From: Lachnospiraceae bacterium
Lineage (GTDB): Bacteria; Bacillota; Clostridia; Lachnospirales; Lachnospiraceae
Direction: 5' to 3'
Length of the DNA: 39,097 nt
Assembly: GCA_030524665.1 (NCBI GenBank)
Contig: JAUNGL010000012.1
Coordinates: forward strand, 1-39,097
Of this stretch, positions 1 to 6,773 are shown one piece after another. Position 1 is the stretch's first letter, and each line of letters begins with the position of its first letter. Under the pieces are notes generated by a model that made no database searches, was not told the origin of the DNA, and saw nothing but the letters and a program-made list of their open reading frames with translations. Both the position numbers and the translations under genes were made by a program.

Positions 1-223
1 TATTGATTTTTCAAGGAACGATTCCCATTTTTAATGTGGGAAGTTTGAGTTATTATCTTTTGATGTCATGCAGTGAGATGGCGATGTATCATAGGAAAGC
101 TGAAAAATTTTACTCTCACAGGAAAAATTTCAACCTGAAAATAAGTGTATGGACAGAATGACAATGGAAAAAAACGGGGATTTTGGAGTGTAATTATCAA
201 TGAAAACAAAAGAAATCCAACTT

Positions 224-265
224 ACCGGATGGAAAAACGAAAAATAATCAACTTTTCCATCCGGT
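224..265 (+). terminator. Intrinsic terminator of an upstream gene outside the window
   Basis: The arms at 224-236 and 253-265 (ACCGGATGGAAAA and TTTTCCATCCGGT) are perfectly complementary over 13 bp, and a T run follows at 266-270. It probably ends a transcript entering from the left and isolates the transporter operon downstream. No convincing gene lies in bases 1-223. Confidence 0.85.
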
Positions 266-272
266 TTTTTGA

Positions 273-324
273 AAAAACAAAATTGGTATTGCTTTTAGAA
301 ATCAGAAAAACAAAATTGGTATTG
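273..324 (+). promoter_or_regulatory. 19-bp direct repeat upstream of the transporter promoter
   Basis: The 19-mer AAAAACAAAATTGGTATTG occurs exactly at 273-291 and again at 306-324, a 33-bp period (about three helical turns). Both copies lie 40-90 bp upstream of the -35 box. The core AATTGGTAT resembles a half-site of GntR/FadR-type operators such as UxuR/ExuR (TTGGTATACCAA), which is an inference from memory. A small palindrome AATTGTGCAATT (337-348) lies between the repeats and the -35 box. No regulator gene is adjacent in the window. Confidence 0.55.
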
Positions 325-363
325 TTGAGATGGACGAATTGTGCAATTACACGGAAAAATGCA

Positions 364-392
364 TTGACTTCATAAAAATATTTGGGTAATAT
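364..392 (+). promoter_or_regulatory. Sigma-A promoter of the sugar ABC transporter operon
   Basis: The -35 TTGACT (364-369) and -10 TAATAT (387-392) are separated by 17 bp. Transcription would start near 399, giving a leader of about 60 nt before the ribosome site GAGAGGA and the ATG at 462. Confidence 0.75.
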
Positions 393-461
393 ACAGATAT
401 AAGCGCACTGGAAGAAGAAACCAGGCGAAATAAAACAAAACATGAAAGAGAGGATTTTATC

Positions 462-1472
462 ATGAAAAAGAGACTCGCAGTATTAGCAGCTATGTCAGCA
501 GCACTTTGTATGTCAGCACTTACCGTAAATGCTGACGAAGAGCTTACGGTAATCGGTTTTGCACAGGTTGGACATGAGTCTGACTGGCGTACCGCTTCCA
601 CAAAGTCCTGTCAGGACGTATTCTCAGCAGAGAACGGATACGATCTTCAGTTCGTAGATTGTGACAATGATTCTCAGGCACAGCTCGATGCAGTCCGCGG
701 ATTCATTCAGCAGGAAGTTGATTACATCATCATCGACCCGATCGTTTCCACTGGATGGGATACCGTACTTACCGAGTGTGAAGAAGCTGGTATTCCGGTA
801 ATCGTTATCGACCGTACGATTGATGATTCTGACAAATATGCTGCATGGGTAGGCTCCAACTTCAAGACAGAAGGTCTTGCAGCAGGTGAGTGGCTGAAGG
901 CTTATGCAGAGGCTAAGGGCATCAGCGAGATCAATGCACTGGTAATCGAGGGAACGAATGGTTCTTCCGCACAGATCGGACGTACCGAAGGCTTCAAGGA
1001 AATCGCAGATGCAAATGGCTGGACAATCCTTGATTCTCAGGATGGAAACTTTGACCAGGCTACAGGACAGGAAGTTATGGAGTCCTACTGCAAGAGCTAT
1101 GAAGGTCAGTTCAACGTAGTTGTATGCCAGAATGATAACGAAGCATTCGGTGCTATGGATGCTATGAAGGCAGCAGGCGTTTCCTACGGTGTAGACGGTG
1201 ACGTGATCCTCATTTCCTTCGATGCTTGTACCGCAGGTCTTGAGTACGTAATGTCCGGCGATATCAATGCTGACTTCGAGTGCAACCCGCTGGCAGCTCC
1301 GTTCGTAGAAGAAGTTATCCAGAAGCTGGAAGCAGGCGAGGAACCGGACAAAGAAGTATACATGGAAGAGCACTGGTATGTAAACGAAGATATCCTTTCT
1401 TCTATCACAGTTGATGGTGCAGAGCAGCCGCTTACGGTTGTTACACAGGAGATCGTAGACGCTCAGTACTAA
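462..1472 (+). CDS. ytfQ: Sugar ABC transporter substrate-binding protein (YtfQ-like)
   Basis: This is the periplasmic-binding-protein-like component of a sugar importer, 336 aa. It follows the YtfQ pattern closely: an opening like TVIGFAQVGHESDWRTA, then AVRGFIQQEVDYIIIDPIV and the STGWDTVL segment, i.e. the type I sugar-binding fold (Peripla_BP_4). The signal peptide spans residues 1-24 and ends at VNA. There is no lipobox Cys at the cleavage site, which is unusual for a Gram-positive binding protein that is normally lipid-anchored. YtfQ of E. coli binds galactofuranose; a furanose substrate here is inferred from family and operon structure. The gene is first in the operon and followed by a hairpin that should make it the most abundant product. 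Confidence 0.9.
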   Translation: MKKRLAVLAAMSAALCMSALTVNADEELTVIGFAQVGHESDWRTASTKSCQDVFSAENGYDLQFVDCDNDSQAQLDAVRGFIQQEVDYIIIDPIVSTGWDTVLTECEEAGIPVIVIDRTIDDSDKYAAWVGSNFKTEGLAAGEWLKAYAEAKGISEINALVIEGTNGSSAQIGRTEGFKEIADANGWTILDSQDGNFDQATGQEVMESYCKSYEGQFNVVVCQNDNEAFGAMDAMKAAGVSYGVDGDVILISFDACTAGLEYVMSGDINADFECNPLAAPFVEEVIQKLEAGEEPDKEVYMEEHWYVNEDILSSITVDGAEQPLTVVTQEIVDAQY

Positions 1473-1516
1473 TTCATAGGAAAATCGAATATCGGGAAAA
1501 CAGTTACTGATTTCCT

Positions 1517-1548
1517 GGGGAGACTGGGTTCATCTGGTCTCCCCTTTT
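1517..1548 (+). terminator. Intercistronic attenuating terminator after the binding-protein gene
   Basis: The perfect 8-bp arms GGGGAGAC (1517-1524) and GTCTCCCC (1537-1544) are followed by TTTT. An outer ACAGTT/AACTGT pairing extends the structure. Such partial terminators are typical between a binding-protein gene and its ATPase gene, lowering expression downstream. Confidence 0.7.
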
Positions 1549-1678
1549 AACTGTATCGGGCTGAACAGCAGTATATGGCTATGGTTACGAACAGGCAGCA
1601 AAGCGGATGATAGATATCCGACTGATATGTATGGGCATATGATTTGTCCCTTAACTCGAAGCGGGAGGGAAAAGAAGT

Positions 1679-3199
1679 ATGGATAAAAATGTTGTATTGA
1701 CGATGCGTGGTATCACGATGACTTTCCCCGGCGTCAAAGCTCTGGACAATGTGGATTTTACTCTGAGGAAGGGTGAAATTCATGCGCTGATGGGAGAAAA
1801 CGGTGCCGGAAAATCCACGCTGATCAAATGTCTGACCGGCATCAATGCCTTTGAGGCAGGCGAGATCCATGTGGATGGAATCTCTGGTGCGGTTGTGAAT
1901 CATTCTACACTGGATGCACAGAAAAAGGGTATCTCTACGGTGTATCAGGAAGTAAACCTCTGTCCGAACCTCAGCGTGGCGGAAAATCTTTTTATCGGCC
2001 GTGAGCCGAAGACAAAGCTGGGATTTATTGACCGGAAGACGATGGTGAAAAAGTCCCAGAAGATAATGGATGATCTGGATATGAAGATTGATGTCACCCA
2101 GAATCTGGAGGAGTACTCACTGGCTTTGCAGCAGATGATTGCGATTGCGCGTGCAGTGGATATGGACTGTAAGGTTCTGATTCTGGATGAGCCGACTTCC
2201 TCTCTGGATGACAATGAAGTAGAAAAACTGTTTGGTCTGATGAGGCGCCTGAGAGATCAGGGCGTGGGAATTATCTTTGTGACACACTTTCTGGAACAGG
2301 TGTACGCGGTATGTGACCGTATTACGGTTCTGAGAAACGGACAGCTTGTCGGGGAATATCCGATTGCGGATCTGCCGCGTGTGAAGCTGGTAGCTGCTAT
2401 GATGGGTAAGGATTTTGATGATCTGGCAGCGATCAAATCTGAGGAAACGAAGGACTATTCCCATGCGGAAGTACTGATTGAAGCGAAAGGACTCAGCCAT
2501 AAAGGTACGATCAAGCCATTTGACCTGACATTACATAAAGGTGAGGTGGTAGGTCTCACCGGACTTCTCGGTTCCGGACGAAGCGAGCTGGCACGCGTTA
2601 TCTATGGTGCGGATAAGGCTCAGACCGGTACTCTGAAGGTTAATGGCAAAGAAGTAAAGATCAATGCGCCGATCGATGCGATGAATCTTGGAATGGGACT
2701 TCTGCCGGATGACAGAAAGGCAGAGGGTATCATCGGGGATCTGTCTGTGCGTGAGAACATTATTCTGGCGATGCAGGCAAAACGCGGTATGTTTAAGCTG
2801 CTCCCGATGAGCAGGCAGATTGAGATTGCAGATGAATATATCAAGATCCTGCAGATTAAGACGGCAAGCCGTGAGACACTGATCAAACAGTTGTCCGGCG
2901 GTAACCAGCAGAAGGTGATTCTGGCGAGATGGCTGGCGACAGACCCGGACTTCCTGATTCTGGATGAGCCGACCCGTGGTATCGATGTCGGTACGAAGAC
3001 TGAGATTCAGAAGCTGGTATTGGAGCTGGCGGAGCAGGGAAAAGGTGTTATGTTTATCTCCTCCGAGATCGAGGAAATGCTGCGTACCTGTTCGAAGCTC
3101 GAGGTTATGCGTGACGGTGCCAAAGTCGGTGAGATTACGGACGATCTGACGCAGGAACACGTCATGAAAGCAATTGCGGGAGGTGCTTCGAATGAATAA
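1679..3199 (+). CDS. ytfR: Sugar ABC transporter ATP-binding protein (YtfR-like), two ATPase domains
   Basis: This is the 506-aa energising subunit of the importer, with two fused ATPase domains as in RbsA/MglA/YtfR. Domain 1 has Walker A GENGAGKST (residues 39-47) and Walker B LILDEPTSSLD. Domain 2 has a degenerate P-loop (TGLLGSGRSEL), the signature LSGGNQQK and LILDEPTRGID, the usual asymmetry of this family. The start is supported by GGGAGGG about 9 nt upstream. The stop overlaps the next gene by 8 nt, indicating translational coupling with the permease. Length and architecture match E. coli YtfR. The specific sugar cannot be read from this subunit. Confidence 0.92.
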   Translation: MDKNVVLTMRGITMTFPGVKALDNVDFTLRKGEIHALMGENGAGKSTLIKCLTGINAFEAGEIHVDGISGAVVNHSTLDAQKKGISTVYQEVNLCPNLSVAENLFIGREPKTKLGFIDRKTMVKKSQKIMDDLDMKIDVTQNLEEYSLALQQMIAIARAVDMDCKVLILDEPTSSLDDNEVEKLFGLMRRLRDQGVGIIFVTHFLEQVYAVCDRITVLRNGQLVGEYPIADLPRVKLVAAMMGKDFDDLAAIKSEETKDYSHAEVLIEAKGLSHKGTIKPFDLTLHKGEVVGLTGLLGSGRSELARVIYGADKAQTGTLKVNGKEVKINAPIDAMNLGMGLLPDDRKAEGIIGDLSVRENIILAMQAKRGMFKLLPMSRQIEIADEYIKILQIKTASRETLIKQLSGGNQQKVILARWLATDPDFLILDEPTRGIDVGTKTEIQKLVLELAEQGKGVMFISSEIEEMLRTCSKLEVMRDGAKVGEITDDLTQEHVMKAIAGGASNE

Positions 3200-4253
3200 C
3201 ATAAAGAAAATAACAGGAAAGCGTCTGTTCCTTCCTATCTTTTGTATGGTTCTGGTCATGATGGTAAATATCCTGTTTGATGTGGCGAGCGGGAATTTTG
3301 CACTGAGCTTTTTCACGATTTCCATCCGCAACGGTATCCTCTACGGGCGTCTGATCGATGTCCTGAACCGTGGAAGTGAGATCGCGATTCTGGCGATCGG
3401 TATGACACTTGTCGTATCTGCTTCTGCAGGAACCGATATTTCAGTCGGCTCCGTGATGTCACTCTCTGCCTCCTTCTGCTGTATGCTTCTGGCAGGATAT
3501 GGCGTATCTTCAGCATCAGAACTGAATATGCCGCTGTTTGTCGGTGTGCTTGCCGGTATCCTGATGGGCTGTGTCTGCGGATGCTTCAATGGTTTCCTGG
3601 TCGCTTACCTGAATGTACAGCCGATGGTAGCGACACTGATCCTGTATTCGGCAGCGCGTGCGATCGGCCTGCTGCTCTGTAACAACCTGATCGTTTATGT
3701 ACGTGCGGAATCGTTTAAGTTCTTTGGAGGATATCTTGGGTTTATTCCGACTCCGATTGTGATTGCAGCAGTCTGTGTTCTGATTATGTCGATCCTTTTG
3801 AAAAAGACTGCACTTGGCCTGTATATCCAGAGTGTCGGTATCAACAAGAAGGCATCCCGTATTGCCGGATTAAATTCAGAGAGAATTATCTTCCTGTGCT
3901 ATGTGGTCTGCGGTCTCTGTGCAGGTATCGCAGGTATCGTGGCTGCTTCCCGTATCAGTTCTGCCGACTCCAATAATATCGGACTGAACTTTGAGATGGA
4001 TGCGATTCTGGCCGTTGCACTTGGAGGCAACAGTCTTGGCGGCGGTAAATTCAGCCTTGCAGGTTCCATCATCGGTGCATATACGATTCAGGCGATCACG
4101 ACGACGCTGTATGCGATCGGTGTATCTTCTGACCAGGCTCCGGTATTCAAGGCAATCATCGTTATTATCATCGTAGCTATCCAGGCGCCGCCTTTCAAGG
4201 CATACTTCAAGCAGAGGTCTGCTAAGAAGGCTCTTACAAAGGGGGTACAGTAA
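3192..4253 (+). CDS. ytfT: Sugar ABC transporter permease (YtfT-like)
   Basis: This 353-aa BPD_transp_2-family inner-membrane permease has about eight to ten hydrophobic segments. The family signature is seen in ILAIGMTLVVSASAGTDISVG and in the C-terminal AVALGGNSLGGGKFSLAGS segment. I chose the ATG at 3192 (MNNIKK) over an upstream in-frame TTG at 3174 because GGGAGG sits about 8 nt before it. It overlaps ytfR by 8 nt and is followed immediately by the second permease. In characterised Ytf systems the two different permeases form a heterodimeric channel. Confidence 0.9.
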   Translation: MNNIKKITGKRLFLPIFCMVLVMMVNILFDVASGNFALSFFTISIRNGILYGRLIDVLNRGSEIAILAIGMTLVVSASAGTDISVGSVMSLSASFCCMLLAGYGVSSASELNMPLFVGVLAGILMGCVCGCFNGFLVAYLNVQPMVATLILYSAARAIGLLLCNNLIVYVRAESFKFFGGYLGFIPTPIVIAAVCVLIMSILLKKTALGLYIQSVGINKKASRIAGLNSERIIFLCYVVCGLCAGIAGIVAASRISSADSNNIGLNFEMDAILAVALGGNSLGGGKFSLAGSIIGAYTIQAITTTLYAIGVSSDQAPVFKAIIVIIIVAIQAPPFKAYFKQRSAKKALTKGVQ

Positions 4254-4254
4254 G

Positions 4255-5268
4255 ATGAAAAAGAAAATCAACAGCAATACACTGCTCCTTTTGATTACCA
4301 TTGCGCTGTTCTTTGTGATGTATGCAGCGGGATGTGTGATTTACAGCAACAAAGGCTTTACACATTTGCAGACGTTCCTGAATATCCTGATTAACAATGC
4401 GGGACTTCTCTGCGTGACCTGCGGGATGACCTGCGTCATGCTGACCGGCGGTATCGATATCTCTGTAGGTTCCCTGATCGCTATGGACTGTATGTTTCTG
4501 GCAGTCGGCATGGAGAACTGGGGAATGAATCCGATCGTGCTCTGTGTGCTCGTTCTGGTTATCGGGCTTGTGTTCGGTGCGGTTCAGGGCTTCTTCATCG
4601 GATATCTTGAGATCCAGCCGTTTATTGTGTCCATGGCAGGTATGTTCTTTGCGCGTGGTATGACAGCCGTGATCTATTCCAAACAGATTTCCGTTCACAG
4701 CAGCGAGCTGTTTGTAAAGCTGGCAAATATTAAGATCAATATTCCGTTCGGGGCATATGAGAATAAGAAGGGAATCCTTCAGATCCCGTATATCCGTATC
4801 CCGGTTATCATTGCACTGATCGTACTCGTCGTAGTATTCCTGATGCTCCGTTATACCAAGTTTGGCCGCAGCCTGTATGCCGTAGGCGGAAACGAGCAGT
4901 CAGCCATTATGATGGGTCTGGATGTGAAGAAGACAAAGCTCAAAGCGTATATGCTTTCCTCCTTCCTGTGTTCTATCGGCGGCATCTGTTACTGTATGAA
5001 CACCATGTCAGGAAGTGTACAGCAGGCGCTGGGACTGGAGATGGATGCGATTTCCTCTGCAGTTATCGGCGGCACGCTGCTGACCGGAGGTGTCGGAAAT
5101 GTGATCGGTTCATTCTTCGGTGTGCTGATCAACGGTACGATTTCTACCCTCGTAAAGACGAACGGTAAGCTGCTCAGCTCCTGGTCGAACATTGCAGTGG
5201 CAGCATTGCTGTGCTTCTTCATTGTACTGCAGAGCGTATTTGCGAAGCTGAAGGAGAGCAGGAAATAA
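4255..5268 (+). CDS. yjfF: Sugar ABC transporter permease (YjfF-like)
   Basis: This 337-aa second permease has the same fold: CGMTCVMLTGGIDISVGSL near residue 70 and SSAVIGGTLLTGGVGNVIGS near residue 275. It starts two bases after the ytfT stop, with GGGGG upstream, so the four genes 462-5268 form one operon. The gene order (binding protein, ATPase, permease, permease) is the same as ytfQ-ytfR-ytfT-yjfF. No sugar kinase or regulator follows. The operon ends at a terminator past the structured repeat. Confidence 0.9.
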   Translation: MKKKINSNTLLLLITIALFFVMYAAGCVIYSNKGFTHLQTFLNILINNAGLLCVTCGMTCVMLTGGIDISVGSLIAMDCMFLAVGMENWGMNPIVLCVLVLVIGLVFGAVQGFFIGYLEIQPFIVSMAGMFFARGMTAVIYSKQISVHSSELFVKLANIKINIPFGAYENKKGILQIPYIRIPVIIALIVLVVVFLMLRYTKFGRSLYAVGGNEQSAIMMGLDVKKTKLKAYMLSSFLCSIGGICYCMNTMSGSVQQALGLEMDAISSAVIGGTLLTGGVGNVIGSFFGVLINGTISTLVKTNGKLLSSWSNIAVAALLCFFIVLQSVFAKLKESRK

Positions 5269-5269
5269 G

Positions 5270-5500
5270 GCGGAAATTCTGTTGATGCCCGTGGAACGCA
5301 GGGTGTGAAACGCAGTCAAATACTCCGCAGCAAGCTACAGAGCATCAAATTTGTAGCGCAGCAGAGCTGCTGGGTATTTGACCCTCGCGGCATCTACGCT
5401 CCGCTTCGGTCGGTGCTTAACGTGGGCCATCGGCACACAGCACCGCCAAATATCCGTGCAGGCACGGCTACCTGGCTCATTGCTTCGCGGGAATAAATTT
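5270..5500. repeat. Structured intergenic repeat-like element after the transporter operon
   Basis: This 230-bp non-coding stretch is packed with inverted repeats. The outer pair GTCAAATAC (5315-5323) and GTATTTGAC (5374-5382) encloses GCTACA...TGTAGC and the near-palindrome CAGCAGAGCTGCTG. Further on there are GGTGCT...AGCACC and CCGTGC-AG-GCACGG. No open frame here has a ribosome site. The layout resembles multicopy intergenic elements seen in Lachnospiraceae genomes, but only one copy is in the window, so repeat status is inference. Confidence 0.45.
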
Positions 5501-5515
5501 CTGTATCATAACACA

Positions 5516-5545
5516 AAAAGGCGGAACCGTGTGGCTCCGTCTTTT
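5516..5545. terminator. Bidirectional terminator between the transporter operon and the minus-strand membrane gene
   Basis: The arms 5516-5528 and 5533-5545 pair over 13 positions with one wobble and one mismatch around a GTGT loop. AAAA on the left and TTTT on the right serve both strands. It separates the converging operons ending at 5268 (+) and 5570 (-). Confidence 0.8.
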
Positions 5546-5569
5546 CTTTTGATATGGCTGAACTGTGAT

Positions 5570-6046
5570 TCACATCTTTTTTTCATAATACCGGTAGCTG
5601 CCGATATAGAAAAGTAACAGTGTAGTCACCAGCAGCCACAGTACCTTGAACAGGACCGGCTCGTAAAGTCCGCCGATCAGTCCGATGAAATAAGCGGCGA
5701 TGAGCATGGCAGTGGAAGCTGTGCGGAATGCTTTGCTGCTGATCTCAATCAGGCGTTCGTCGCTGTTCTTGAGACGCTCAGTTTTCAACTTGTGCTCATC
5801 CTTCAGAGTACGCAGGTTCCGGAACAGCAGAAGCAGTCCTCCAACGGTCAGCCCGGTTCCGACTCCCGAATAAAAGCTCAGTGTATGATCGTCTGCCAGC
5901 AGATGGTTCTGATACGCAAAAAGTGCAATTCCAAGTGTCATCAGTCCGATCAGGATCAGTCCTGTGATCAGCCGGTTTCTCTTTTTCAGTATCTGACGGT
6001 ATTCTTCATTGGTGCGTGCTGTAGTGGTACAGAATATGCCTTTCAT
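5570..6046 (-). CDS. Small membrane protein paired with an XRE repressor
   Basis: This 158-aa protein has about four hydrophobic segments: LITGLILIGLMTLGIALFA near residue 30, a glycine-rich one near 60-75, TAMLIAAYFIGLIGGLY near 115 and LWLLVTTLLLFYIG near 140. A charged stretch at about 78-105 would be cytoplasmic. Its ATG overlaps the stop of the XRE repressor gene (6043-6046), so the two are translationally coupled. The pairing of a small XRE regulator with a DUF-type membrane protein is common in Clostridia. Such membrane partners may signal to or respond with the repressor, but no function is established. The enzyme class is unknown. Confidence 0.75.
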   Translation of the reverse strand: MKGIFCTTTARTNEEYRQILKKRNRLITGLILIGLMTLGIALFAYQNHLLADDHTLSFYSGVGTGLTVGGLLLLFRNLRTLKDEHKLKTERLKNSDERLIEISSKAFRTASTAMLIAAYFIGLIGGLYEPVLFKVLWLLVTTLLLFYIGSYRYYEKKM

Positions 6047-6252
6047 ATGTTCTCGTCCTCCTCATTGAATATGAATAAATCCTCAATCGTTACGTGAAAA
6101 AACTGTGCAATCTTGTGCGCAAGTACCAGGGAAGCTTTGTAGCGGCCGTTCTCCAGAGAGATGATGGTCTGTCTGGTGACATTGACGGCATCGGCCAGCT
6201 CACTCTGTGTGACCTTGTTTGCCTTCCGGTATTCCTGAATCCTGGTCTGCAA
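6043..6252 (-). CDS. XRE-family (Cro/CI-type) small transcriptional repressor
   Basis: This 69-aa protein is almost entirely one HTH_3 domain. The helix-turn-helix is TQSELADAVNVTRQTIISLE, and a second conserved stretch IAQFFHVTIEDLF closes the domain. This is the short family of YozG/YgzD-like regulators. The start is a TTG at 6252, chosen because AAAGGAG sits 8 nt upstream and no ATG lies in that position. Its own promoter carries two near-identical 16-bp palindromes (6277-6292 and 6300-6315), strongly suggesting autorepression. It forms an operon with the downstream membrane gene. Confidence 0.88.
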   Translation of the reverse strand: MQTRIQEYRKANKVTQSELADAVNVTRQTIISLENGRYKASLVLAHKIAQFFHVTIEDLFIFNEEDENI

Positions 6253-6276
6253 TGGATCATCTCCTTTTATAAAGAA

Positions 6277-6327
6277 GTAAAGTGAACTTTACGTAAAAAG
6301 TATAGTTCACTTTACTTAAAATGTCAA
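6277..6327 (-). promoter_or_regulatory. Autoregulated promoter of the XRE operon with two palindromic operators
   Basis: Reading the minus strand, -35 TTGACA (6327-6322) and -10 TATACT (6304-6299) are 17 bp apart. Operator 1 is the perfect palindrome GTAAAGTGAACTTTAC (6277-6292). Operator 2 is the same sequence in inverted orientation with one mismatch (6300-6315). The centres are 23 bp apart. Operator 2 covers the -10 box and the end of the spacer, and operator 1 covers the first transcribed bases. Occupancy would block RNA polymerase. The neighbouring XRE protein is the obvious ligand (inference). Confidence 0.8.
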
Positions 6328-6371
6328 GTATATTTTACAGTAACCAATTCAGATATGTCCGTGTTCACGCT

Positions 6372-6440
6372 ATGTCGCCGCGGCACGGACCATGCATAAA
6401 TAACGATTTCACTTACGCATGGTCTGTACCACGGTGACAT
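6372..6440. repeat. 24-bp imperfect inverted repeat with 21-bp loop
   Basis: The arms 6372-6395 and 6417-6440 match at 20 of 24 positions. All four differences are transitions, so half of them become G-U pairs in RNA of either strand. It lies between the end of the small exported-protein gene (6508) and the XRE promoter. There is no T run on either side, so it is not a standard terminator. Possible identities are a small mobile-element remnant, an RNA processing hairpin or a protein-binding site. Confidence 0.6.
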
Positions 6441-6507
6441 GATTTGAAATATGAATATAGCGAAAACCTGATCATACAGTATGAAATACAGACAGAGGTT
6501 AAATCAC

Positions 6508-6771
6508 TTATAGGTCTATCCAATATGGATCTACCCATATTTTTTTGGTATCATTCCAACGGCGGTACTGCAAACGATTGTTATATGTACGATATTTGAT
6601 TACAATAATATCTTCTGAACATGGCGTTGCGGTCTGATAGTGGACAGACATATTGGTTTCAGCCAAAGTGCAGGACATCACTGAGGCTGGTGCTTGTATT
6701 AGATGCATAGCGCATATCATGCTGATCATGGAAGCAGCGATTTTACAGTTTCTTCTCTTTTTTAGTTTCAT
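6508..6771 (-). CDS. Small exported protein linked to blaR1-like gene
   Basis: This is an 87-aa protein. A basic start (MKLKKRRNCK) leads into a hydrophobic stretch at about residues 11-30, consistent with an export signal. The mature C-terminal half is rich in aromatic and basic residues (IVIKYRTYNNRLQYRRW, then WVDPYWIDL). I do not recognise a named family, though this tail looks like a conserved motif of short exported proteins. The ATG follows the M56 peptidase gene stop by two bases with an AGGAG upstream, so it is the third gene of a blaI-blaR1-like operon. Its role may be as target or ligand of the membrane protease, which is speculative. Confidence 0.65.
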   Translation of the reverse strand: MKLKKRRNCKIAASMISMICAMHLIQAPASVMSCTLAETNMSVHYQTATPCSEDIIVIKYRTYNNRLQYRRWNDTKKIWVDPYWIDL

Positions 6772-6773
6772 CT

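Noticed and set aside
624-1373. 249-codon minus-strand frame inside the binding-protein gene
   Set aside because: Shadow of the ytfQ-like gene; composition is cysteine/isoleucine-heavy noise and no start signal is seen.
2531-3331. 266-codon minus-strand frame inside the ATPase gene
   Set aside because: Shadow of the ABC ATPase frame, which has Walker and signature motifs.
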